Source of the DNA: Candidatus Riflebacteria bacterium HGW-Riflebacteria-1
Lineage (GTDB): Bacteria; Muiribacteriota; Ozemobacteria; Ozemobacterales; Ozemobacteraceae
Reading direction: 5' to 3'
NCBI GenBank assembly: GCA_002839445.1
Contig: PGYB01000011.1
Coordinates: 77,817-141,816, forward strand
Length of the DNA stretch: 64,000 nucleotides
Shown here: positions 25,102-33,554 of the stretch, one piece after another
Numbering within the stretch: the stretch's first letter is position 1
How the letters are laid out: each line of letters starts with the position of its first letter
Translations under genes and position numbers: made by a program
The notes under the pieces: model-generated
What the model was told of the DNA's origin: nothing
What the model saw: the letters and a program-made list of their open reading frames with translations, nothing else
Databases searched by the model: none

Positions 25102-27357
25102 ATGCGAAAATTGATGTGCCTGTGTCTGGTTCTGATGGTTGCTGCAGCGTCTCAGTCGATTTTTGCTGCTGACGCTTTTGTCGAGTCGATTCTTAACTCG
25201 GTTCGGATGGATACAAAATTTGGTCCTCAGGTTAATACATTTGAAGATGTTGAGCCCATTACCGACATCAGGGCCTATTTTGACGGAGATGGACCGATAA
25301 CTGGTCAAGGTGAGATCAGCAGCAAATTTCAGGGGTTTGCCAAAAAAAGTACTGCTGATGAATTTTTTGCCAGGCTGAGTGCCTGTGGTGGCCTCATTTT
25401 TTCTGAAGGCAATCTTAATTTTGTCAGCTTTCTTGCTACTAAATTTTACCTTGATTCAGGGTATATGAAAGACGACAAAGAAACCGGCGGGCAGGTCTGG
25501 TCGGGGGATATTTTGCCGCCAGATGGCAATCTGAGATTTCCAAATTATACTAATACCGCTCACCCTCACCAGCGGACATATTACATGTGTCTTGGCGATG
25601 GTTATGATTACATACAGAATTTCGAACAGCCTCTTCCTAACTGCCTTTCCTGTGATGATCATCGTCAATTCTGTAAATATCCGCCCTGCAAGGAAAAAAA
25701 GGAGGAAGATGATCCGGCCAGTGCTGGAGCAAAGATCACGGTGCAGGAAGAAGAGCACAATGGCACCGTTAACAACATCTACAAAGATCTGGCTGCTATC
25801 ATATTAGGTCAGCGTGTCCCCGCCCCGCCAGTTATTGAAAACGTCGGTCCCAAATTTCAACTGACATTTAGAGATCGCACGCCGCCGCGCATATATGGCT
25901 GTGTTGATGGTCAATTTCCCGAACTTGGCGCTGACAAACCGGCCACTTCTGGCGACTGGTATAAGGTTGAGGGGCTCAAAATCACTGACAATTCCGGTGG
26001 CAAGGTCGGCACGGCCCTGTTGCTTGGCAAAATCGACAGTTCTCCGCTCGCAACCTGGGCCAGTCAAGAGCGATGGATTCTCGAAAAGCCCAGAGTAATT
26101 GAATCAGGCGATGATACAGATCATGTAATCATGCCGAATTCCTGCCATGGCGTCATGCGCTACACCGTCTACGCATGGGACAGAGAAGGTAACCTCAACC
26201 CTGGCGACCCGAAAATTCGCGAAGATGACCCAGAAAACTGTTACGGCCTTGGTAACACTGTTATCGGTAACGTCAACGTTGATTTTGCCGGTGAAATGAT
26301 TGATACCAATTTGATAGTACACCCGGGCAATGCCAAAGAGTGGCCGATAAAAGTTGAATTTCGCGAGGCTGAAAAATTCGATGACGCCTATGTCAACGAC
26401 TTGACTGCTAAACTCAATTCTGACTTCAGGCGCGGTCAGGGCTATGTCAACATCAAAGACAATGACCTGCCAAACATTGTCATTCGAATTGAATCAGTTA
26501 AAGATGGCAGCCGCATTTTCTTTCCACCGGTCATACCTAATGGTGACCCGGATTTTACCATAATTCATTCGGCAAAATACAAGACTGGGGCTGCGCCAGC
26601 TGATATGAACGTTGCAGATTACGTAAGCTTTCTTGGCCCGCCTACCGCTATTCCTTATTTAAGCAGTCGTGTTGCCGACGGCAGCCAGGAAGTCTATTTT
26701 CGCATACTTGATGTTGTTCCCAGTACTGTTATGCAGCAGTCCGAGAGAGATCTGTTGATCAGCAAATACAAATTGCAGCCTGATCCAGAATTCATTCGCA
26801 AGCATTTCAGGCTCGAATCTTATGATCAGTCAGATACTCTTGAAACAAATGGTGATCCGGATCTCAATGTTGCAACATTTGGCAAGCGCAACAGCTTTGG
26901 CGAGCGGGTGGTCGCTGTGCTTGAGCTTCCATCTGGCAAAGGAATGATACAGGAAGACGTTGAATATCTCATCGACGTCTGGACTGATGATAACATTAAG
27001 TGGGCCACTATCGATACTTCAGGCACAAGGCTCCCAGACGTGGTAGCGATACCTACTGGCGTGCAGAGTGGCGAAATTAAGATAGAAATTCCCAATCAGC
27101 ATCCTAAGGCCAGTTATCACTTGCCGATCGACAGACAGGAAAGCGTTAATGGCAAGTTCCGTGTCGTTTTTCGCGAACCAACGCCAGAAGGCGCTGGTGG
27201 CAATGAAAGTGATCTGCAAGCCAAAAAGTTTCCGTACATCGACGTGAGTGCTACCGATTACTCTGGCCTTAAGCGCAGCATAAGGCTGTATCTCAGAATT
27301 ACCAACGAGAACCCGAACATTCGCGTGCTGGATCGTAAACATGAGCAGAACAGGTAG
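25102..27357 (+). CDS. large secreted protein of unknown function
   Basis: A 751-residue protein starting behind GGAGGAG, with a signal peptide (MRKLMCLCLVLMVAAAS). I do not recognise a family. Visible features are a Cys-rich stretch at about 193-208 (CLSCDDHRQFCKYPPC), a region PRIYGCVDGQFPELG and, from ~260 on, repeated beta-sandwich-like segments with DRTPP and VTAxDxxG-like turns (YTVYAWDREGNLNPGDPKI, IDVSATDYSGLKRSIRLYL). The position directly upstream of, and overlapping by 17 bases with, a pilin gene suggests it is a cargo or surface protein of the third pilin set. Disulfides are likely. Confidence 0.65.
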   Translation: MRKLMCLCLVLMVAAASQSIFAADAFVESILNSVRMDTKFGPQVNTFEDVEPITDIRAYFDGDGPITGQGEISSKFQGFAKKSTADEFFARLSACGGLIFSEGNLNFVSFLATKFYLDSGYMKDDKETGGQVWSGDILPPDGNLRFPNYTNTAHPHQRTYYMCLGDGYDYIQNFEQPLPNCLSCDDHRQFCKYPPCKEKKEEDDPASAGAKITVQEEEHNGTVNNIYKDLAAIILGQRVPAPPVIENVGPKFQLTFRDRTPPRIYGCVDGQFPELGADKPATSGDWYKVEGLKITDNSGGKVGTALLLGKIDSSPLATWASQERWILEKPRVIESGDDTDHVIMPNSCHGVMRYTVYAWDREGNLNPGDPKIREDDPENCYGLGNTVIGNVNVDFAGEMIDTNLIVHPGNAKEWPIKVEFREAEKFDDAYVNDLTAKLNSDFRRGQGYVNIKDNDLPNIVIRIESVKDGSRIFFPPVIPNGDPDFTIIHSAKYKTGAAPADMNVADYVSFLGPPTAIPYLSSRVADGSQEVYFRILDVVPSTVMQQSERDLLISKYKLQPDPEFIRKHFRLESYDQSDTLETNGDPDLNVATFGKRNSFGERVVAVLELPSGKGMIQEDVEYLIDVWTDDNIKWATIDTSGTRLPDVVAIPTGVQSGEIKIEIPNQHPKASYHLPIDRQESVNGKFRVVFREPTPEGAGGNESDLQAKKFPYIDVSATDYSGLKRSIRLYLRITNENPNIRVLDRKHEQNR

Positions 27358-27949
27358 GATGGCAGATTTTGCCGGCTCAGCCCGTAGAGGGGTTACCCTT
27401 GTAGAAATCCTCGTGGCGCTGTTTATTATGGCGTTAGCCATTTTGCCGGCTATTGGTGCTTTTTCAAGCTCATATGGCGTGGCCAGTCGTCAGCTCGAAC
27501 AGGAAATTGCTCTTAAACTCGGCGAATCAGTTGTGAGTGTTCTGCTCACAGCTAACTATGATCGCCTGTTAGCTGGTACTCTGGGTACAATTCCGTTAAA
27601 CATTCAGACTCCTTCTGGCGATTTCAGCGGCTCTCTGGTGTTTACTGGCATGACTGCCAGCTCTACCGCGGTAGCGATCGGTCGCGCTTCATACAGAATA
27701 AGCGCGCAGGTGACCACTCTGTTTCATGCTCAGAACATTGAAACGCCGCATGATGACGCTCTTGTCTTCGGATTCAGAGATTTTGCGCCGCCGCCCTTGC
27801 CCCCTGGTCCGCCCCCTCCCGGCCCGCCGCCGCCGCTTGTTGCTACATATTCATGTTTTGATGATCTTGTGTGTCTCAGAGTTCGTGTTGAATACGGTCA
27901 ACGCGAAGCAGTTGAGCTTGAAACTTTTCGGGCGGATATGAGCAAATGA
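27341..27949 (+). CDS. minor pilin / pseudopilin (PilV-like), set 3
   Basis: A 202-residue protein with leader SARRG|VTLVEILVALFIMALAI: Gly at -1, Glu at +5, then ~20 hydrophobic residues. The C-terminal part includes a proline-rich segment (PPPLPPGPPPPGPPPP, ~150-165) followed by a short Cys-containing tail (YSCFDDLVCLRVRVEYG). ATG 27341 is within the end of the previous gene; an alternative ATG is at 27359. The gene overlaps the next one as ATGA. Confidence 0.8.
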   Translation: MSRTGRMADFAGSARRGVTLVEILVALFIMALAILPAIGAFSSSYGVASRQLEQEIALKLGESVVSVLLTANYDRLLAGTLGTIPLNIQTPSGDFSGSLVFTGMTASSTAVAIGRASYRISAQVTTLFHAQNIETPHDDALVFGFRDFAPPPLPPGPPPPGPPPPLVATYSCFDDLVCLRVRVEYGQREAVELETFRADMSK

Positions 27950-28488
27950 CCATGAATAGACGCAAAGGTGTTGCTATCGCCGTGGTGCTGGTTTTTTGTA
28001 CGGCTATTCTTGGTTTGCTGACGGTGCTGATGATGAATTCTCGCCACCAGCGGGGCTCGCACAGCATGCAATACGATCAGACCCGCGCTTTGATGGCAGC
28101 CAGATCAGGAATTCAGCTGGCAATTTATAAATACCGGGTTTTACCTTCTGAATACTATCGCATTCATCAGATGGCGATTGATATAAAAAATGGTGGCGGC
28201 AATCCTGCAGAATTCAATGCTACGCGGGAAATGTGGCTGCGTGATTTTAGGAGCGAAAACCCTGATACGCCTGCTGCCAGGATCAAGGCGCACCTCGATG
28301 CTGGCGTCAGCATTTTACCAGGCGATCCACCAGCAGGTTCATATGAGTTTGCCGTTGAAGAATTCGATCTGATATCGCGCTCTCTGGCGGGTTACACTCA
28401 GGACTACCTGAGAGTTCGAGCCTGGGGCAGTTTCCGGGGCACCCGTAAAACCATGGAAGAATTGATTGAGGTTAAAATTGCAGAGTAA
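27946..28488 (+). CDS. PilX/GspK-like pilin-associated protein, set 3
   Basis: A 180-residue protein beginning MTMNRRKGVAIAVVLVFCTA with a hydrophobic helix and then a QTRALMAARSGIQLAIYKYR segment like the 'AArSG' box after the helix of PilX-like proteins. It has no Glu at +5, consistent with GspK/PilX. It is far shorter than the 703- and 661-residue counterparts in sets 1 and 2. Its end overlaps the next pilin by 11 bases. Confidence 0.75.
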   Translation: MTMNRRKGVAIAVVLVFCTAILGLLTVLMMNSRHQRGSHSMQYDQTRALMAARSGIQLAIYKYRVLPSEYYRIHQMAIDIKNGGGNPAEFNATREMWLRDFRSENPDTPAARIKAHLDAGVSILPGDPPAGSYEFAVEEFDLISRSLAGYTQDYLRVRAWGSFRGTRKTMEELIEVKIAE

Positions 28489-29137
28489 ACGGGCATTTAC
28501 CATAATTGAAATAGTTGTGTCGATAGTCGTTATGTCTGGTTTTATCGGTGCTGTCATGTATCTTTACAGTCGCAGCAGTGACTCCTTTAAAATAACTGCC
28601 TGGAAACAGGAGCGCACAGCACAGGCTGACCTTTTCTGGGCACATGTTCGCAAGGCCCTCGAAGAGGCTACCAATAAGCTTGAATTTGCGCCAGGTATGT
28701 TAAACCCGACTTTGACCGAGGAACCCCGGCCGCTTAAATTTCACCCTGACCCAAGTGCAGCGCCAGATGGCAACATAATGGCATGGCATGTCAGTAAAAC
28801 CACTATCGATATGATGGCGGGTAATCATGCTACTGTTCACAACACTTTTGCGCTTACCCGTGAGAAGCGCCGAATAGCACTGGTTGGCGTTGCCAGACCA
28901 GTTTTTCTTGATGATGTGGTTCGCATAGAATTTGTGGTATCTTCGGTTACGAGATTGTCCAACAATGCCGAAGAAACCGTAGCGGGCGTTGTTCCGACTG
29001 CGGTTGGTACAATGCTCGAAATTTCGCTGACTCTGGCGCCGCCCCCAGGCTATATCGCCGGAGATTTGAGAGTTCCGATGAATCATAAGTTTCGTTTAAA
29101 CGTGGCGCCTTTTTCTGATACGGCGCCGACATATTGA
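28478..29137 (+). CDS. minor pilin / pseudopilin (GspJ/H-like), set 3
   Basis: TTG 28478 is preferred: GAGG lies 6 bases upstream and the leader becomes QSKRA|FTIIEIVVSIVVMS, parallel to the pilin at 17842. Another TTG is 4 codons further upstream. The product is 219 residues with Ala at -1 and Glu at +5. The soluble part contains WAHVRKALEEATNKLEF and a C-terminal LEISLTLAPPPGYIAGDLRV. It ends 1 base before the start of the cyclase gene. Confidence 0.8.
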   Translation: MQSKRAFTIIEIVVSIVVMSGFIGAVMYLYSRSSDSFKITAWKQERTAQADLFWAHVRKALEEATNKLEFAPGMLNPTLTEEPRPLKFHPDPSAAPDGNIMAWHVSKTTIDMMAGNHATVHNTFALTREKRRIALVGVARPVFLDDVVRIEFVVSSVTRLSNNAEETVAGVVPTAVGTMLEISLTLAPPPGYIAGDLRVPMNHKFRLNVAPFSDTAPTY

Positions 29138-29138
29138 T

Positions 29139-30815
29139 ATGCTGAGGGCTTTCTTTGCCAGGCCAATAAGCCGGTCAGATATCTGGCTGTTTTGCTGCGC
29201 AGCGATACTAACACTGTCGGCAGGTATTGTTGCAGCTGAAGAACCCGTAGCCATAACGATTGAACCATCTCCTTTAGCCTGGTCAGTAGTTGCTGCGCTG
29301 GTTCTGATTATTATTATACTGCTGGGTATACTGCTTGGCGTGGTTAACAAGGCAATTGGCAAGGAAGTGAGCATTAAGGCCAGCGTAAAGAAGGCTGCCG
29401 AAGACTCTTACTCCAGAAAGATCAGAAACGAGTATCAAGCCAAACAGGCTTTGCTCGACAAGAAGATAGAGCAGGTGCGCCAGCGTTTTTCCATGGTAAT
29501 GATGCGGGTTAAGAATCTGCTTGATACTCTTGACCCGGATGGGTTGTTTAAGGCTATTTCAAGCCTGATTGAGACCGATGTTGGTGCGAGCCGCTACATA
29601 GTTTTTCTTGTCGACCCGGTTAAAAACGAGCTTTATCCATTTCGCTGGCAGGGATATCCAGACTCTTCGATAACGACGTTTTTGATGTCAGTTGATCACG
29701 CGCATGTGATTACTTATGCTCTTAAAAGAAAGCAGACGATATATCGTGGCGGTGCAGCCAGCGATATCGAACTGCGTAAACTGCTTGACCGCGAACCTGT
29801 CTCAAACACGCTGGTAGCAATTCCGCTGATCAGTCAGAATAAAAACTATGGCGTTGTTCATATCGCTTCTTTTGCTGATGGACACACCGAGATCGACGAA
29901 AGCGAAACGAGATTTCTTTCGGCGCTGCCGACTTTTATCGGGGGCGCGCTGGCTAATGCTGATATTTTCGTGCAGACTCGTGAAGAGTTGACCTCGGCAA
30001 AGCTGGTTTCGGAGCAGGAAATCGCCGAAAAGCGCCGTTTGCAGGAAATTTTTTCGCGCTATACCTCGGCTGAGCTGATCGAAAACCTGCTTAGGAATCC
30101 TGAAAAAATCGATCTGGGCGGCGTCAACAGAAATGCCGCCATTCTCTTTACAGATATAGCAGGTTTTACCGCTTTCAGTTCGCACCTGAGCCCAAAAGAC
30201 GTCGTGGCTTTGATGAATGAATACCTGTCGCGAATGACTGAGGTGGTTCTTGACTACCAGGGCGAAATCGACAAGTTCATTGGTGACGCTATTATGGCGC
30301 GTTTCGGGGTTCTCAGTGATCTGCCTTATCCTGCCAAAAATGCGGTTGAAGCCGCTTGCGCCATGCTTGAAGAACTTGAGCGTCTGCGCTTTGACTGGGC
30401 CGCGCGCGGCCTCGAATGTTTTAACATCAGGGTCGGCATTGCCAGTGGCGAAGTGCTTGCTGGCAATATCGGCTCATCGCGGCGCCAGGAATTCACGGTT
30501 ATGGGCAGCACGGTTAACCTTGCTTCGCGTCTTGAAGCGCTCAACAAAGAGCTGGGTACCCGCATTCTCGTTGATGAAAACACTTTTGCCCAGCTGCCGC
30601 GCGGCATAAAGCATAATCGGCGTGAGAATGTCAAAATCAGGGGCCTTGACACGCCAATTACCATTTACGAAATTCTCGAACATGTTAAGACTGGCAAAAT
30701 TGTCTCTATTCAGCCAAAACTTGATCAGCTGGCCAACCGTAACACTCAGCCTGAAGGCGATGTTATTCAACCCGTAAAGCCGGCGACCGGCATTATCAGA
30801 CCAGATACCCACTAG
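29139..30815 (+). CDS. membrane class III adenylate/guanylate cyclase with GAF domain
   Basis: A 558-residue protein with two hydrophobic helices at ~10-30 and ~48-72, a helical linker, a GAF-like domain at ~125-275 (DTLDPDGLFKAISSLIETDV, YGVVHIASFAD) and a class III nucleotide cyclase domain at ~320-500. The cyclase has both metal aspartates (AAILFTDIAGFT and GDAIMARFG), EIDKFIGDAIMA with the Lys typical of adenylate specificity, and VNLASRLEALN with the transition-state Asn/Arg. cAMP is therefore the likely product. It ends the long co-directional run that starts with the SpoIIE phosphatase and includes pilin set 3. Confidence 0.9.
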   Translation: MLRAFFARPISRSDIWLFCCAAILTLSAGIVAAEEPVAITIEPSPLAWSVVAALVLIIIILLGILLGVVNKAIGKEVSIKASVKKAAEDSYSRKIRNEYQAKQALLDKKIEQVRQRFSMVMMRVKNLLDTLDPDGLFKAISSLIETDVGASRYIVFLVDPVKNELYPFRWQGYPDSSITTFLMSVDHAHVITYALKRKQTIYRGGAASDIELRKLLDREPVSNTLVAIPLISQNKNYGVVHIASFADGHTEIDESETRFLSALPTFIGGALANADIFVQTREELTSAKLVSEQEIAEKRRLQEIFSRYTSAELIENLLRNPEKIDLGGVNRNAAILFTDIAGFTAFSSHLSPKDVVALMNEYLSRMTEVVLDYQGEIDKFIGDAIMARFGVLSDLPYPAKNAVEAACAMLEELERLRFDWAARGLECFNIRVGIASGEVLAGNIGSSRRQEFTVMGSTVNLASRLEALNKELGTRILVDENTFAQLPRGIKHNRRENVKIRGLDTPITIYEILEHVKTGKIVSIQPKLDQLANRNTQPEGDVIQPVKPATGIIRPDTH

Positions 30816-31022
30816 TCCTCTGTCACATTCGAATTGCTTGGTCGATTGGCGAAGGATTCGCACTTGGTAAAAAATCATATAAGGGCGCAGGATGAGGCTT
30901 GATGCCGATACGATTTGCCTTGCTGAGCATGAAGATCAGCAATGTGGGTCTTTTGACCGAGAATTGCTGCGGTAAAGAGTTGCTTAAGATGCCTGAATGT
31001 CGATCTGTTTATTTGCCAGTTT

Positions 31023-32048
31023 TCAGCTCGGGTTTTTTACCAGGTAGGCGAAAAGGTTGCCGCTTTTTTGCGCCTTGAGCATGGCCATGGCGGTTCGCTG
31101 ATTTTTGGGCTGTGGCTTTAAAATGCTGATAAGAAGCTTGTGACCGGATAGCTCGGGGTCAAAGCGACGATAAAAACTGGCATTGCGCAACAGCTTCGGC
31201 TGTGCTGATGCCCAGAAATTACCTGATCTGGCATCAAGGTTGTCAATGCAGGCAATGTTGTATTCAAAGGTTTCGAGACGCTCAATAAGCGGCTCAAGCG
31301 CCCTGACGGTCGATGGATAAATGTCGTGCAGTAACACGGCACCACCCCGAGGATTGCCGCTGGACATGCCAAGCTGACGCTCGGTCTGCTGCAATATGCT
31401 GGCTTCATTTTTCTGCAGCCAGTCCTTTGGGTCGATTGTCCAGAGAAGAATTTTCATGCCCTCTGCTTTGGCAGCAGCAACCACTTTTCGGTTCATGGCA
31501 CCGTATGGCGGCCTTAAATACTCAGGTTTTTTGCCGGTAATGCTTTCGATAAGCCGACTGGTGCGCGAAAGTTCAGCGTGCAAAGCTTCGTCGCTGATCT
31601 GCGCCAGGTTCTTGTGGCTGTATGAATGATTGCCGATCAGGTGCCCATCGTCATGAATCTGCTTTACCAGTTCAGGGTATCTGGCAGCCTGCAGGCCAAG
31701 CACGAAAAAAACCGCTCTTATCCGGTGGCGGCGAAGAATTTCAAGAACTTTCGGAGTCGTGCGCGGGTGCGGGCCATCGTCAAAGGTGAGAATGACTTTT
31801 CTGGTACTTGCCAGCAGTTTAACCAGCTGTGGCCGGTTGTAGTATGTTCCTGCATCGCTGAAGTTGTCGTTTATGAGTTCTTCTTCGCTATCGAGCAGCT
31901 TGTCCAATGCGCTACGGTCGGCTTCATAAAATTCACCAACTGCTTCAGTGTCCATGGTCAGCAGGTTTCCGGCACGCAATTGCATTGCCGTTGCAAGCGT
32001 AAATACAAGGCATACAAAGATTTGAACAGCAAAAAGTTTATTTTTCAT
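31023..32048 (-). CDS. secreted polysaccharide deacetylase (NodB family)
   Basis: ATG 32048 starts a signal peptide (MKNKLFAVQIFVCLVFTLA) and gives 341 residues; an ATG 11 codons upstream is possible. The NodB domain covers ~90-290: ILTFDDGPHPRTTPKVL (catalytic Asp and metal Asp), GNHSYSHKNL (metal His pair), RPPYGAMN and VLLHDIYPS (active-site His). These enzymes remove acetyl groups from peptidoglycan or from GlcNAc polymers. The ~80 residues at the C-terminus (FWASAQPKLLRNASFYRRF) are an extra segment. The gene stands alone. Confidence 0.9.
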   Translation of the reverse strand: MKNKLFAVQIFVCLVFTLATAMQLRAGNLLTMDTEAVGEFYEADRSALDKLLDSEEELINDNFSDAGTYYNRPQLVKLLASTRKVILTFDDGPHPRTTPKVLEILRRHRIRAVFFVLGLQAARYPELVKQIHDDGHLIGNHSYSHKNLAQISDEALHAELSRTSRLIESITGKKPEYLRPPYGAMNRKVVAAAKAEGMKILLWTIDPKDWLQKNEASILQQTERQLGMSSGNPRGGAVLLHDIYPSTVRALEPLIERLETFEYNIACIDNLDARSGNFWASAQPKLLRNASFYRRFDPELSGHKLLISILKPQPKNQRTAMAMLKAQKSGNLFAYLVKNPS

Positions 32049-32102
32049 AACCGTAGTATCGACATAACAAATGTGCAACATTACCAGCGTCTTGTTATTT
32101 GT

Positions 32103-32132
32103 CTTCAGTAATCCTCCATTTGATTACTGAAG
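32103..32132. repeat. 10-base inverted repeat in the deacetylase leader
   Basis: CTTCAGTAAT and ATTACTGAAG flank a 10-base loop, 55 bases upstream of the deacetylase start. No T-run follows on either strand, so it looks more like a leader hairpin or operator than a terminator. Confidence 0.5.
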
Positions 32133-32170
32133 AGGGTTCTAGAGGTATTTCGCTTTGCTTTTCCATGCAT

Positions 32171-32350
32171 TTTTCCGCAGTCGCCCACAGGATGTGGGAG
32201 GATATTTGGTCGCCGCAGGATTATACTGCTCTTTAGGAGGCTCTAATGGCCTTTGGCCATTATACCACGTATCCCGCAGTCCTTAACCGGGAGTGGCCAG
32301 CCGTTAGAGCAACCTATCCCGAAGGGCTCCCCGGGGCGAGGCGACCGGGT
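32171..32350. ncRNA. candidate structured RNA in a 534-base gap
   Basis: The gene-free stretch 32082-32615 contains several nested complementary segments: CCCACA/TGTGGG (32184-32198), a closing stem GGTCGCC/GGCGACC (32208-32214 with 32340-32346), inside it GCTCTAA/TTAGAGC (32240-32246 with 32304-32310), a hairpin ATGGCC/GGCCAT (32246-32260), TCCCG/CGGGA (32272-32276 with 32288-32292), and the 3-base hairpin CCC-GAA-GGG. The G+C content is above that of the surrounding DNA. I looked for RNase P, tmRNA, SRP, 6S and common riboswitch cores and did not see them. The strand is not determined. Confidence 0.5.
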
Positions 32351-32615
32351 GATTGGCGCAGATGGTTTTCGAATAACTGCAAAAAAACATCTAAAAACTC
32401 CTGAGTAATCTGCGAGAATCCTTTTATCTGTGGATAAGTCTGCAAAAGAGCCTGTATAATCAACATAATCAGCTTGCCCGGGAAACAGCTAAACGAAACA
32501 TCTCGAAAGTCCTCATGAACAAGAAAATAGATTGCTGCTGATCTGGTATGATTGTATCTTGTGCGTTGTCTTGCCTGTATAATACAGCGGATAACGAATA
32601 AGTGACGAATGTAAA

Positions 32616-33554
32616 ATGTTCAACAAACATATTTTGACTGCCTTATTACTGCTGCTGTTGCAGACAGTTGCTGCTCCTTTGTGCGCGGCTACAAGAGTGT
32701 TTCTGGCTTCGCGTCTCGAATTCACTCCAGCCTTGCTCGACATGCTGCGGCGCACGCTGGCAAAGAAAATTGTGGTAAACGATACGATAATTCTGCAGCC
32801 TTTTGAAAATTCAGTAGCAGTCAGAGAAGCTTCTGGCAGCATGATTCTGCTCGAACAGGGAATGGACAACTCGCAGCTACCCGCAGAACATGTTGATCTC
32901 AATGTGTGCGTTGATCTTGTCTGGGTGCTGGCAGCGAGTCTGAGAGTTCCTGATCTTCCGCCTGCGGATTCTCTGAGCGGTGAACAATTTGCCGGGTTGT
33001 TGCAGACTCTTAAAGAACAATCACCTGACAGATACCCATGGTTTGAGTCGCTCAGCTCACGCGTTACCCTGCGAAACTTCGATGTGGTGTTTGCTGAAGC
33101 GGCCTCGGCAACCGGCGTAATCGCGAATGTGGCAAAGCTGCCGTTCTGGCAGCAAAGCGATTCCATAGCATTTCTCTATCGGGCTATTGAAGAGCATTAT
33201 TTGAACCCATTCTCGATCGAATCAGATCTTGGTCTGGCAATGAACGTTTTTGCGGCAGAAGATGCCATGTTTGTTTCGCATTGGGTGCCGGCCGAATTTC
33301 TTGATGACGAGCGGCTTTGTCGCGAAAACATGGGCAAGGTGCGCCTTTTGCCTTTTCCGGTGCTGAACAACAAAAAATTTCTGCGCATCAGGCTGCGATT
33401 ATATGGCTTGCCATCAGTCAGCAGTCGATCAGTGGAGGCGGTAGAACTGTCTGATGATGAACGTTTTATCGATCTTGACTACAAAGCTGACAGTGATTGG
33501 ATTGAAAAAAAGTCAGCGGATAAGTATGATGCCCTCATCGTAGGTGGATTTTAA
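32616..33554 (+). CDS. periplasmic binding-protein-like protein of unknown function
   Basis: A 312-residue protein with a signal peptide (HILTALLLLLLQTVAAPLCAA). Features such as VVNDTIILQPFENS, DLVWVLAASLRVPDLPPADS, SPDRYPWFESLSSR and FVSHWVPAEFLDD recall periplasmic solute-binding folds, but no family is certain. Its stop overlaps the start of the histidine kinase, so it may sense a ligand in the periplasm for that kinase. Confidence 0.65.
   Translation: MFNKHILTALLLLLLQTVAAPLCAATRVFLASRLEFTPALLDMLRRTLAKKIVVNDTIILQPFENSVAVREASGSMILLEQGMDNSQLPAEHVDLNVCVDLVWVLAASLRVPDLPPADSLSGEQFAGLLQTLKEQSPDRYPWFESLSSRVTLRNFDVVFAEAASATGVIANVAKLPFWQQSDSIAFLYRAIEEHYLNPFSIESDLGLAMNVFAAEDAMFVSHWVPAEFLDDERLCRENMGKVRLLPFPVLNNKKFLRIRLRLYGLPSVSSRSVEAVELSDDERFIDLDYKADSDWIEKKSADKYDALIVGGF

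Noticed and set aside
27380..27405. Possible further copy of the GTAGGGG palindrome
   Set aside because: CGTAGAGGGGTTACCCTT lies inside a pilin leader coding region and lacks the matching second arm.
32171..32400. tmRNA, RNase P RNA, SRP RNA, 6S RNA or common riboswitch
   Set aside because: Core conserved segments of these classes were not found on either strand; only general folding potential supports an RNA.
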